The position numbers and the translations under genes are program-made. Source: Gordius sp. MW1 (taxonomy: Eukaryota; Nematomorpha; Gordioida; Gordea; Gordiidae). From it: a stretch of DNA of 64,000 bases. Position 1 is the first letter of the stretch, and every line of letters begins with the position of its first letter. The DNA lies in assembly GCA_964036665.1 (NCBI GenBank), contig OZ038526.1, forward strand, positions 14,446,001-14,510,000, written 5' to 3'. The notes under the pieces were generated by a model, which was not told the origin of the DNA, did no database searches, and saw nothing but the letters and a program-made list of their open reading frames with translations. Shown here piece after piece: positions 41,401 to 53,256 of this stretch.

Positions 41401-43798
41401 AAATTTTCACTTTTATAACCGTATGCATCCGATGAAAGTTGTCGTTTAAAGACGTGATTTCCATGATAAAAAGTAAAAATTTATCAGAATCAGAAAACAA
41501 TTACTTTGAAATCATGATCGCAAAGAGCAGTTTTCAAAAATTAAGCACTCACGTTGCGATACAATAAACTAATCGCAACAATAAAACGTTGTCTTTTGTC
41601 GAAATGATAATTTTCGCAGCTTAAAACTTTTTTCGGGAGCGAATCGAGGATAATAGGATTCTCAAATTGGCTTTCTTTTATATATTTTTTCAGGCTCTTT
41701 CACATAAAATAACAAAATAGAAATTTTTTTACCTCAAAATTTTCACATTTTTTCTTTCAACCGTATTCATCCGATGAAAGTTGTCGTTTTAAGACGTGAT
41801 TTCCATGATAAAAAGTAAAATTTTATCAGAATCAGAAAACAATTACTTTGAAATCATGATCGCAAAGAGCAGTGTCCAAAAATTAAGAACTCACGTTGCG
41901 ATACAACAAACTAATCGCACCAATAAAACGTTCTCTTTTGTCAAAATGATAATTTTCGCAGCTTAAAACTTCTTTTCGGGAGCGAATCGAGGATAATAGG
42001 ATTCTCAAATTGGCTTTCTTTTATATATTTTTTCAGGCTCTTTCACATAAAATAACAAAAAAGAAATTTTTTTACCTCAAAATTTTCACATTTTTTCTTT
42101 CAACTGTATTCATCCGATGAAAGTTGTCGTTTTAAGACGTGATTTCCATGATAAAAAGTAAAATTTTATCGGAATCAGAAAACAATTACTTTGAAATCAT
42201 GATCGCAAAGAGCAGTTTTCAAAAATTAAGCACTCACGTTGCGATACAACAAACTAATTGCGACAATAAAACGTTGTCTTTTGTCAAAATGATGGTTCTC
42301 GCAGCTTAAAACCTCTTTTCGGAAGTCAATCGAGGATAATAGGATTCTCAAATTGGCTTAATTTTATATATTTTTTTACGCTCTTTCACATAGAATCGAA
42401 AAAAATAAATATTTTTACCTGAAATTTTTCACATTTTTTTTTTCAACCGTATTCATCCTATGAAAGTTGTCGTTTTAAGACGTGATTTCCATGATAAAAA
42501 GTAAAATTTTATCAGAATCAGAAAACAATTACTTTGAAATCATGATCGCAAAGAGCAGTGTCCAAAAATTAAGAACTCACGTTATGATACAACAAACTAA
42601 TCGCACCAATAAAACGTTCTCTTTTGTCAAAATGATAATTTTCGCAGCTTAAAACTTCTTTTCGGGAGCGAATCGAGGATAATAGGATTCTCAAATTGGC
42701 TTTCTTTTATATATTTTTTCAGGCTCTTTCACATAAAATAACAAAAAAGAAATTTTTTTACCTCAAAATTTTCAATTTTTTTTCCAACCGTTTTCATCCG
42801 ATGAAAGTTGTCGTTTTAAGACGTGATTTTCATGATAAAAAGTAAAAATTTATCAGAATCAGAAAACAATTACTTTGAATTCATGATCGCAAAGAGCATT
42901 ATTCAAAAATTAAGCACTCACGTTGCGATACAACAAACTAATCGCACCAATAAAACGTTCTCTTTTGTCAAAATGATAATTTTCGCAGCTTAAAACTTCT
43001 TTTCGGGAGCGAATCGAGGATAATAGGATTCTTAAATTGGCTTTCTTTTATATATTTTTTCAGGCTCTTTCACATAAAATAACAAAATAGAAATTTTTTT
43101 ACCTCAAAATTTTCACATTTTTTCTTTTAACCGTATTCATCCGATGAAAGTTGTCGTTTTAAGACGTGATTTCCATGATAAAAAGTAAAATTTTATCAGA
43201 ATCAGAAAACAATTACTTTGAAATCATGATCGCAAAGAGCAGTTTTCAAAAATTAAGCCCTCACGTTGCGATACAAAAACTAATCGCAACAATAAAACGT
43301 TGTCTTTTGTCGAAATGATAATTTTCGCAGCTTAAAACTTTTTTCGGGAGCGAATCGAGGATAATAGGATTCTCAAATTGGCTTTCTTTTATATATTTAT
43401 TCAGGCTCTTTCACTTAAAATAACAAAAAAGGAATTTTTTTACCTCAAAATTTTTAATTTTTTTTCCAACCGTTTTCATCCGATGAAAGTTGTCGTTTTA
43501 AGACGTGATTTTCATGATAAAAAGTAAAATTTTATCAGAATCAGAAAACAATTACTTTAAAATCATGATCGCAAAGAGCAGTGTACAAAAATTAAGCACT
43601 CACGTTGCGATACAACAAACTAATCGCACCAATAAAACGTTCTCTTTTGTCAAAATGATAATTTTCGCGGCTTAAAACTTCTTTTCGGGAGCGAATCGAG
43701 GATGATAGGATTCTCAAATTGGCTTTCTTTTATATATTTTTTCAGGCTCTTTCACATAAAATAACAAAAAATAATTTTTTTACCTAAATGTTTTTCAC
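38440..43798 (+). repeat. Less ordered edge of array A
   Basis: Still A monomers, but private changes become common: a shortened 'cgggaatcgagg' near 38586, 'cttcttcgcaagcg' near 39247, 'cttcttcggaagcg' near 39928, 'cgatgattgtcg' near 40753 and 'acaaaaactaatcgc' near 43274. I could not follow a long block duplication through it. Loss of homogeneity toward an array edge is a known feature of satellites; here the edge is the inversion junction. Confidence 0.6.
42261..42471 (+). repeat. B-like patch inside an A monomer (3), near the inversion
   Basis: Same diagnostic set as the other patches ('ggttctcgcagc', 'aaaacctctt', 'gaagtcaatcg', 'catagaatcgaaaaaaat') and the same 'catcctatg'. It differs at several bases ('ttttgtcaaaatgatgg', a longer T tract before 'tcaaccg'). 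It lies about 1.3 kb from the orientation switch. The shared private variant says the three patches have one origin. Confidence 0.8.
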
Positions 43799-43802
43799 TG
43801 CG
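43795..43802. other. Orientation switch between satellite arrays A and B
   Basis: Array A runs to '...acctaaatgtttttcac' (last base 43798), which in other A monomers continues 'attttttctttc'. The next base starts 'tgcgattagtttgttg', which is the reverse complement of the 'caacaaactaatcgca' landmark, and all later monomers read in that direction. The two sides meet with no evident shared bases and no insert. This is a head-to-head/tail-to-tail change, not a simple break in one array. Confidence 0.93.
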
Positions 43803-43939
43803 ATTAGTTTGTTGTATCGCAAAGTGAGTGCTTAATTTTTGAAAACTGCTCTATGCGATCATGATTTCAAAGTAATAGTTTTTAAATTCTGATAAATTTT
43901 TACTTGGGATCATAGAAACCACGTCTGAAAACGACAACT

Positions 43940-43952
43940 TTCATCGGATGAA
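43940..43952. promoter_or_regulatory. Conserved short dyad in every monomer (example in B)
   Basis: ttcatc-g-gatgaa, the array B counterpart. The transposon's target duplication begins inside its right arm (gaa of gatgaa). Exceptions are 'catctgatg' monomers near 59774, 60118, 61837 and 62182 and the 'catcctatg' monomers in array A. Confidence 0.4.
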
Positions 43953-44035
43953 TACGGTTCAAAGAAAAATATGTGAAAAATTTTGAGGTAAAAATTTTTA
44001 TTTTTATCGATTCTATGTGAAAGAGCATGAAAAAA

Positions 44036-44045
44036 TATATAAAAG
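44036..44045 (+). promoter_or_regulatory. TATA-box-like motif in B monomers (example)
   Basis: TATATAAAAG occurs in nearly every B monomer, reading on the + strand, and in many A monomers on the - strand ('cttttatata'). It matches a Pol II TATA box by sequence. In an AT-rich repeat this can be chance, and no start-site evidence is available. Other A monomers have 'acatatatttttaag' at this place, without the match. Confidence 0.25.
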
Positions 44046-44909
44046 TAAGCCAATTTGAGAATCCTATTATCCTCGATTGACTTCCGAAAAGAGGTTTTAA
44101 GCTGCGAGAACTATCATTTTGACAAAAGACAACGTTTTATTGTTGCCATTAGTTTGTTGCATCGCAACGTGAGTGCTTAATTTTTGAAAACTGCTCTATG
44201 CGATTATGATTTCAAAGTAATAGTTTTTAGATTCTAATAAATTTTTACTTGGGATCATAGAAACCACGTCTGAAAACGACAACTTTCATCGGATGAATAC
44301 GGTTCAAAGAAAAATATGTGAAAAATTTTGAGGCAAAAATATTTATTTTTTTCGATTCTATGTGAAAGAGCATGAAAAAATATATAAAAGTAAGCCAATT
44401 TGAGAATCCTATTATCCTCGATTGACTTCCGAAAAGAGGTTTTAAGCTGCGAGAACTATCATTTTGACAAAAGACAACGTTTTATTGTTGTGATTAGTTT
44501 GTTGTATCGCGACGTGAGTGCTTAATTTTTGAAAACTGCTCTATGCGATCATGATTTCAAAGTAATAGTTTTTAGATTTTGATAAATTTTAACTTGGGAT
44601 CATAGAAATCACGTCTGAAAACGACAACTTTTATCGGATGAATACGGTTCAAAGAAAAATATGTGAAATATTTTGAGGTAAATTTTTTTATTTTTTTCGA
44701 TTCTATGTGAAAGAGCATGAAAAAATATATAAAAGTAAGCCAATTTGAGAATCCTATTATCCTCGATTGACTTCCGAAAAGAGGTTTTAAGCTGCGAGAA
44801 CTATCATTTTGACAAAAGACAACGTTTTATTGTTGCGATTAGTTTGTTGTATCGCAACGTGAGTGCTTAATTTTTGAAAACTGCTCTATGCGATCATGAT
44901 TTTAAAGTA

Positions 44910-47900
44910 ATAGTTTTTAGATTCTGATAAATTTTTACTTGGGATCATAGAAACCACGTCTGAAAACGACAACTTTCATCGGATGAATACGGTTCAAAGA
45001 AAATTATGTGAAAAATTTTGAGGTAAAAATATTTATTTTTTTCGTTCTATGTGAAAGAGCATAAAAAAATATATAAAAGTAAGCCAATTTGAGAATCCTA
45101 TTATCCTCGATTGACTTCCGAAAAGAGGTTTTAAGCTGCGAGAACTATCATTTTGACAAAAGACAACGTTTTATTGTTGCGATTAGTTTGTTGTATCGCA
45201 ACGTGAGTGCTTAATTTTTGAAAACTGCTTATGCGATCATGATTTCAAAGTAATAGTTTTTAGATTCTGATAAATTTTTACTTGGGATCATAGAAACCAC
45301 GTCTGAAAACGACAACTTTCATCGGATGAATACGGCTCAAAGAAAAATATGTGAAAAATTTTGAGGTAAAAATATTTATTTTTTTCGATTCTATGTGAAA
45401 GAGCATGAAAAAATATATAAAAGTAAGCCAATTTGAGAATCCTATTATCCACGATTGATATCCGAAAAGAGGTTTTAAGCTGCGAGAACTATCATTTTGA
45501 CAAAAGACAACGTTTTATTGTTGCGATTAGTTTGTTGTATCGCAACGTGTGCTTAATTTTTGAAAACTGCTCTATGCGATCATGATTTCAAAGTAATAGT
45601 TTTTAGATTCTGATAAATGTTTACTTGGGATCATAGAAACCACGTCTAAAAACGACAACTTTCATCGGATGAATACGGTTCAAAGAAAAATATGTGAAAA
45701 ATTTTGTGGTAAAAATATTTATTTTTTTCAATTCTATGTGAAAGAGCATGAAAAAATATATAAAAGTAGCCAATTTGAGAATCCTATTATCCTCGATTGA
45801 CTTCCGAAAAGAGGTTTTAAGCTTGCGAGAACTATCATTTTGACAAAAGACAACGTTTTATTGTTGCGATTAGTTTGTTGTATCGCAACGTGAGTGCTTA
45901 ATTTTTGAAAACTGCTCTATGCGATCATGATTTCAAAGTAATAGTTTTTAGATTCTGATAAATTTTTACTTGGGATCATAGAAACCACGTCTGAAAACGA
46001 CAACTTTCATCGGATGAATACGGTTCAAAGAAAAATATGTGAAAAATTTTTAGGTAAAAATATTTATTTTTTTCAATTCTATGTGAAAGAGCATGAAAAA
46101 ATATATAAAAGTAAGCCAATTTGAGAATCCTATTATCCTCGATTGACTTCCGAAAAGAGGTTTTAAGCTGCGAGAACTATCATTTTGACAAAAGACAACG
46201 TTTTGTTGCGATTAGTTTGTTGTATCACAACGTGAGTGCTTATTTTTTGAAAACTGCTCTATGCGATCATGATTTCAAAGTAATAGTTTTTAGATTCTGA
46301 TAAATTTTTACTTGGGATCATAGAAACCACGTCTGAAAACGACAACTTTCATCGGATGAATACGGTTCAAAGAAAACTATGTGAAAAATTTTGAGGCAAA
46401 AATATTTATTTTTTCGATTCTATGTGAAAGAGCATGAAAAAATATATAAAAGTAAGCCAATTTGAGAATCCTATTATCCTCGATTGACTTCCGAAAAGAG
46501 GTTTTAAGCTGCGAGAACTATCATTTTGACAAAAGACAACGTTTTATTGTTGCGATTAGTTTGTTGTATCGCAACGTGAGTGCTTAATTTTTGAAAACTG
46601 CTCTATGCGATCATGATTTCAAAGTAATAGTTTTTAGATTCTGATAAATTTTTACTTGGGATCATAGAAACCACGTCTGAAAACGACAACTTTCATCGGA
46701 TGAATACTGTTCAAAGAAAAATATGTGAAAAATTTTGAGGTAAAAATTTTTATTTTTATCGATTCTATGTGAAAGAGCATAAAAAAATATATAAAAGTAA
46801 GCCAATTTGAGAATCCTATTATCCTCGATTGACTTCCGAAAAGAGGTTTTAAGCTGCGAGAACCATCATTTTGACAAAAGACAACGTTTTATTGTTGCGT
46901 TTAGTTTGTTGTATCGCAACGTGAGTGCTTAATTTTTGGAAAACTGCTCTATGCGATCATGATTTCAAAGTAATAGTTTTTAGATTCTGATAAATTTTTA
47001 CTTGGGATCATAGAAACCACTTCTGAAAACGACAACTTTCATCGGATGAATACGGTTCAAAGAAAACTATGTGAAAAATTTTGAGGCAAAAATATTTATT
47101 TTTTCGATTCTATGTGAAAGAGCATGAAAAAATATATAAAAGTAAGCCAATTTGAGAATCCTATTATCCACGATTGATATCCGAAAAGAGGTTTTAAGCT
47201 GCGAGAACTATCATTTTGACAAAAGACAACGTTTTATTGTTGCGATTAGTTTGTTGTATCGCAACGTGTGCTTAATTTTTGAAAACTGCTCTATGCGATC
47301 ATGATTTCAAAGTAATAGTTTTTAGATTCTGATAAATTTTTACTTGGGATCATAGAAACCACGTCTGAAAACGACAACTTTCATCGGATGAATACGGTTC
47401 AAAGAAAAATATGTGAAAAATTTTGTGGTAAAAATATTTATTTTTTTCAATTCTATGTGAAAGAGCATGAAAAAATATATAAAAGTAGCCAATTTGAGAA
47501 TCCTATTATCCTCGATTGACTTCCGAAAAGAGGTTTTAAGCTTGCGAGAACTATCATTTTGACAAAAGACAACGTTTTATTGTTGCGATTAGTTTGTTGT
47601 ATCGCAACGTGAGTGCTTAATTTTTGAAAACTGCTCTATGCGATCATGATTTCAAAGTAATAGTTTTTAGATTCTGATAAATTTTTACTTGGGATCATAG
47701 AAACCACGTCTGAAAACGACAACTTTCATCGGATGAATACGGTTCAAAGAAAAATATGTGAAAAATTTTTAGGTAAAAATATTTATTTTTTTCAATTCTA
47801 TGTGAAAGAGCATGAAAAAATATATAAAAGTAAGCCAATTTGAGAATCCTATTATCCTCGATTGACTTCCGAAAAGAGGTTTTAAGCTGCGAGAACTATC

Positions 47901-48001
47901 ATTTTGACAAAAGACAACGTTTTGTTGCGATTAGTTTGTTGTATCACAACGTGAGTGCTTATTTTTTGAAAACTGCTCTATGCGATCATGATTTCAAAGT
48001 A
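44910..48001 (-). repeat. Array B higher-order repeat, 3,092-bp unit, copy 1 (9 monomers)
   Basis: Rare markers recur 3,092 bp downstream: 'ctgcttatgcg' (lacking 'ct') at 45225 and 48317, the shortened 'acgttttgttgcg' at 46201 and 49293, and 'accacttctg' near 47018 and 50110. The start is approximate. Near 44,900 'gattttaaag' here is not matched at the corresponding place. Confidence 0.85.
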
Positions 48002-51000
48002 ATAGTTTTTAGATTCTGATAAATTTTTACTTGGGATCATAGAAACCACGTCTGAAAACGACAACTTTCATCGGATGAATACGGTTCAAAGAAAATTATG
48101 TGAAAAATTTTGAGGTAAAAATATTTATTTTTTTCGTTCTATGTGAAAGAGCATAAAAAAATATATAAAAGTAAGCCAATTTGAGAATCCTATTATCCTC
48201 GATTGACTTCCGAAAAGAGGTTTTAAGCTGCGAGAACTATCATTTTGACAAAAGACAACGTTTTATTGTTGCGATTAGTTTGTTGTATCGCAACGTGAGT
48301 GCTTAATTTTTGAAAACTGCTTATGCGATCATGATTTCAAAGTAATAGTTTTTAGATTCTGATAAATTTTTACTTGGGATCATAGAAACCACGTCTGAAA
48401 ACGACAACTTTCATCGGATGAATACGGCTCAAAGAAAAATATGTGAAAAATTTTGAGGTAAAAATATTTATTTTTTTCGATTCTATGTGAAAGAGCATGA
48501 AAAAATATATAAAAGTAAGCCAATTTGAGAATCCTATTATCCACGATTGATATCCGAAAAGAGGTTTTAAGCTGCGAGAACTATCATTTTGACAAAAGAC
48601 AACGTTTTATTGTTGCGATTAGTTTGTTGTATCGCAACGTGTGCTTAATTTTTGAAAACTGCTCTATGCGATCATGATTTCAAAGTAATAGTTTTTAGAT
48701 TCTGATAAATTTTTACTTGGGATCATAGAAACCACGTCTGAAAACGACAACTTTCATCGGATGAATACGGTTCAAAGAAAAATATGTGAAAAATTTTGTG
48801 GTAAAAATATTTATTTTTTTCAATTCTATGTGAAAGAGCATGAAAAAATATATAAAAGTAGCCAATTTGAGAATCCTATTATCCTCGATTGACTTCCGAA
48901 AAGAGGTTTTAAGCTTGCGAGAACTATCATTTTGACAAAAGACAACGTTTTATTGTTGCGATTAGTTTGTTGTATCGCAACGTGAGTGCTTAATTTTTGA
49001 AAACTGCTCTATGCGATCATGATTTCAAAGTAATAGTTTTTAGATTCTGATAAATTTTTACTTGGGATCATAGAAACCACGTCTGAAAACGACAACTTTC
49101 ATCGGATGAATACGGTTCAAAGAAAAATATGTGAAAAATTTTTAGGTAAAAATATTTATTTTTTTCAATTCTATGTGAAAGAGCATGAAAAAATATATAA
49201 AAGTAAGCCAATTTGAGAATCCTATTATCCTCGATTGACTTCCGAAAAGAGGTTTTAAGCTGCGAGAACTATCATTTTGACAAAAGACAACGTTTTGTTG
49301 CGATTAGTTTGTTGTATCACAACGTGAGTGCTTATTTTTTGAAAACTGCTCTATGCGATCATGATTTCAAAGTAATAGTTTTTAGATTCTGATAAATTTT
49401 TACTTGGGATCATAGAAACCACGTCTGAAAACGACAACTTTCATCGGATGAATACGGTTCAAAGAAAACTATGTGAAAAATTTTGAGGCAAAAATATTTA
49501 TTTTTTCGATTCTATGTGAAAGAGCATGAAAAAATATATAAAAGTAAGCCAATTTGAGAATCCTATTATCCTCGATTGACTTCCGAAAAGAGGTTTTAAG
49601 CTGCGAGAACTATCATTTTGACAAAAGACAACGTTTTATTGTTGCGATTAGTTTGTTGTATCGCAACGTGAGTGCTTAATTTTTGAAAACTGCTCTATGC
49701 GATCATGATTTCAAAGTAATAGTTTTTAGATTCTGATAAATTTTTACTTGGGATCATAGAAACCACGTCTGAAAACGACAACTTTCATCGGATGAATACT
49801 GTTCAAAGAAAAATATGTGAAAAATTTTGAGGTAAAAATTTTTATTTTTATCGATTCTATGTGAAAGAGCATAAAAAAATATATAAAAGTAAGCCAATTT
49901 GAGAATCCTATTATCCTCGATTGACTTCCGAAAAGAGGTTTTAAGCTGCGAGAACCATCATTTTGACAAAAGACAACGTTTTATTGTTGCGTTTAGTTTG
50001 TTGTATCGCAACGTGAGTGCTTAATTTTTGGAAAACTGCTCTATGCGATCATGATTTCAAAGTAATAGTTTTTAGATTCTGATAAATTTTTACTTGGGAT
50101 CATAGAAACCACTTCTGAAAACGACAACTTTCATCGGATGAATACGGTTCAAAGAAAACTATGTGAAAAATTTTGAGGCAAAAATATTTATTTTTTCGAT
50201 TCTATGTGAAAGAGCATGAAAAAATATATAAAAGTAAGCCAATTTGAGAATCCTATTATCCACGATTGATATCCGAAAAGAGGTTTTAAGCTGCGAGAAC
50301 TATCATTTTGACAAAAGACAACGTTTTATTGTTGCGATTAGTTTGTTGTATCGCAACGTGTGCTTAATTTTTGAAAACTGCTCTATGCGATCATGATTTC
50401 AAAGTAATAGTTTTTAGATTCTGATAAATTTTTACTTGGGATCATAGAAACCACGTCTGAAAACGACAACTTTCATCGGATGAATACGGTTCAAAGAAAA
50501 ATATGTGAAAAATTTTGTGGTAAAAATATTTATTTTTTTCAATTCTATGTGAAAGAGCATGAAAAAATATATAAAAGTAGCCAATTTGAGAATCCTATTA
50601 TCCTCGATTGACTTCCGAAAAGAGGTTTTAAGCTTGCGAGAACTATCATTTTGACAAAAGACAACGTTTTATTGTTGCGATTAGTTTGTTGTATCGCAAC
50701 GTGAGTGCTTAATTTTTGAAAACTGCTCTATGCGATCATGATTTCAAAGTAATAGTTTTTAGATTCTGATAAATTTTTACTTGGGATCATAGAAACCACG
50801 TCTGAAAACGACAACTTTCATCGGATGAATACGGTTCAAAGAAAAATATGTGAAAAATTTTTAGGTAAAAATATTTATTTTTTTCAATTCTATGTGAAAG
50901 AGCATGAAAAAATATATAAAAGTAAGCCAATTTGAGAATCCTATTATCCTCGATTGACTTCCGAAAAGAGGTTTTAAGCTGCGAGAACTATCATTTTGAC

Positions 51001-51094
51001 AAAAGACAACGTTTTGTTGCGATTAGTTTGTTGTATCACAACGTGAGTGCTTATTTTTTGAAAACTGCTCTATGCGATCATGATTTCAAAGTAA
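48002..51094 (-). repeat. Array B higher-order repeat, 3,092-bp unit, copy 2
   Basis: Tandem copy of 44910-48001. It ends between 51012, which still matches 47920, and 51182, where 'gaaaactatgtg' replaces 'gaaaattatgtg' and the sequence switches to a copy of the region near 49463, 1,719 bp (five monomers) upstream. Confidence 0.82.
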
Positions 51095-51950
51095 TAGTTT
51101 TTAGATTCTGATAAATTTTTACTTGGGATCATAGAAACCACGTCTGTAAACGACAACTTTCATCGGATGAATACGGTTCAAAGAAAACTATGTGAAAAAT
51201 TTTGAGGCAAAAATATTTATTTTTTCGATTCTATGTGAAAGAGCATGAAAAAATATATAAAAGTAAGCCAATTTGAGAATCCTATTATCCTCGATTGACT
51301 TCCGAAAAGAGGTTTTAAGCTGCGAGAACTATCATTTTGACAAAAGACAACGTTTTATTGTTGCGATTAGTTTGTTGTATCGCAACGTGAGTGCTTAATT
51401 TTTGAAAACTGCTCTATGCGATCATGATTTCAAAGTAATAGTTTTTAGATTCTGATAAATTTTTACTTGGGATCATAGAAACCACGTCTGAAAACGACAA
51501 CTTTCATCGGATGAATACTGTTCAAAGAAAAATATGTGAAAAATTTTGAGGTAAAAATTTTTATTTTTATCGATTCTATGTGAAAGAGCATAAAAAAATA
51601 TATAAAAGTAAGCCAATTTGAGAATCCTATTATCCTCGATTGACTTCCGAAAAGAGGTTTTAAGCTGCGAGAACCATCATTTTGACAAAAGACAACGTTT
51701 TATTGTTGCGTTTAGTTTGTTGTATCGCAACGTGAGTGCTTAATTTTTGGAAAACTGCTCTATGCGATCATGATTTCAAAGTAATAGTTTTTAGATTCTG
51801 ATAAATTTTTACTTGGGATCATAGAAACCACTTCTGAAAACGACAACTTTCATCGGATGAATACGGTTCAAAGAAAACTATGTGAAAAATTTTGAGGCAA
51901 AAATATTTATTTTTTCGATTCTATGTGAAAGAGCATGAAAAAATATATAA
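51012..51950 (-). repeat. Array B block with 1,719-bp offset
   Basis: Matches 49293-50231 at an offset of 1,719 bp (five monomers): 'ttttgttgcg' 49293/51012 and 'ttctgaaaac' 50113/51832. The match stops where 50261 reads 'ccacgattgatatcc' and the counterpart reads 'cctcgattgacttcc'. Two 'gaatactgttc' monomers 690 bp apart (51511, 52201) show a two-monomer duplication directly after it. Confidence 0.7.
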
Positions 51951-53234
51951 AAGTAGGCCAATTTGAGAATCCTATTATCCTCGATTGACTTCCGAAAAGA
52001 GGTTTTAAGCTGCGAGAACTATCATTTTGACAAAAGACAACGTTTTATTGTTGCGATTAGTTTGTTGTATCGCAACGTGAGTGCTTAATTTTTGAAAACT
52101 GCTCTATGCGATCATGATTTCAAAGTAATAGTTTTTAGATTCTGATAAATTTTTACTTGGGATCATAGAAACCACGTCTGAAAACGACAACTTTCATCGG
52201 ATGAATACTGTTCAAAGAAAAATATGTGAAAAATTTTGAGGTAAAATTTTTTATTTTTATCGATTCTATGTGAAAGAGCATAAAAAAATATATAAAAGTA
52301 AGCCAATTTGAGAATCCTATTATCCTCGATTGACTTCCGAAAAGAGGTTTTAAGCTGCGAGAACCATCATTTTGACAAAAGACAACGTTTTATTGTTGCG
52401 TTTAGTTTGTTGTATCGCAACGTGAGTGCTTAATTTTTGGAAAACTGCTCTATGCGATCATGATTTCAAAGTAATAGTTTTTAGATTCTGATAAATTTTT
52501 ACTTGGGATCATAGAAACCACGTCTGAAAACGACAACTTTCATCGGATGAATACGGTTCAAAGAAAAATATGTGAAAAATTTTGAGGTAAAAATTTTTAT
52601 TTTTATCGATTCTATGTGAAAGAGCATAAAAAAATATATAAAAGTAAGCCAATTTGAGAATCCTATTATCCTCGATTGACTTCCGAAAAGAGGTTTTAAG
52701 CTGCGAGAACCATCATTTTGACAAAAGACAACGTTTTGTTGCGATTAGTTTGTTGTATCACAACGAGTGCTAAATTTTTGGAAAACTGCTCTATGCGATC
52801 ATGATTTCAAAGTAATAGTTTTTAGATTCTGATAAATTTTTACTTGGGCTCATAGAAACCACGTCTGAAAACGACAACTTTCATCGGATGAATACGGTTC
52901 AATGAAAAATATGTGAAAAATTTTTAGGTAAAAATATTTATTTTTTTCGATTCTATGTGAAAGAGCATGAAAAAATATATAAAAGTAAGCCAATTTGAGA
53001 ATCCTATTATCCTTGATTGATTTCCGAAAAGAGGTTTTAAGCTGCGAGAACTATCATTTTGACAAAAGACAACGTTTTATTGTTACGATTAGTTTGTTGT
53101 ATCGCAACGTGAGTGCTTAATTTTTGAAAACTGCTCTATGCGATCATGATTTCAAAGTAATAGTTTTTAGATTCTGATAAATTTTTACTTGGGATCATAG
53201 AAACCACTTCTGAAAACGACAACTTTCATCGGAT

Positions 53235-53242
53235 GAATACGG
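53235..53242. repeat. Target-site duplication, left, copy 1
   Basis: The 8-bp gaatacgg directly before the inverted repeat. It repeats at 54095-54102. It overlaps the right arm of the conserved satellite dyad ttcatc-g-gatgaa. Confidence 0.9.
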
Positions 53243-53253
53243 CAGAGGTCAGA
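53243..53253 (+). repeat. Terminal inverted repeat, left end, copy 1
   Basis: CAGAGGTCAGA, the exact reverse complement of 54084-54094. The counterpart in copy 2 is 56860-56870. Confidence 0.92.
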
Positions 53254-53256
53254 AAT

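Larger units (their letters stand above)
1..43798 (+). repeat. Satellite array A (left), ~340-bp monomer, head to tail
   Basis: An AT-rich unit repeats without a gap from the first base to 43798. Landmarks recur in fixed order in every monomer: 'aatcatgatcgcaaagag', 'aagcactcacgttgcgatac', 'ccaataaaacgtt', 'ttcgggagcgaatcgagg', 'attctcaaattggctt', 'catccgatgaaagttgtcg'. Starts of successive units at 1, 338, 682 and 1019 give spacings of 337, 344 and 337 bp; dividing the span gives about 129 monomers. Monomers vary in modules: the middle is either 'caccaataaaacgttctc' or 'caacaataaaacgttgtc', and the tail is one of at least three types ('aaacgtatgcatcc', 'ccaaccattttcatcc', 'tcaaccgtattcatcc'). 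No gene, tRNA or rRNA interrupts it. The array is already under way at base 1, so its true length is unknown. Strand is given relative to the 'aatcatgatcgc' reading. Confidence 0.98.
43872..44216 (-). repeat. Representative B monomer (345 bp)
   Basis: One unit from 'gtaatagttttta' to the next. It contains the dyad ttcatc-g-gatgaa (43940-43952), the AT tract with TATATAAAAG (44036-44045), the block 'gattgacttccgaaaagagg', and the reverse complement of the AATAAA hexamer ('cgttttattgttg'). Confidence 0.9.
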
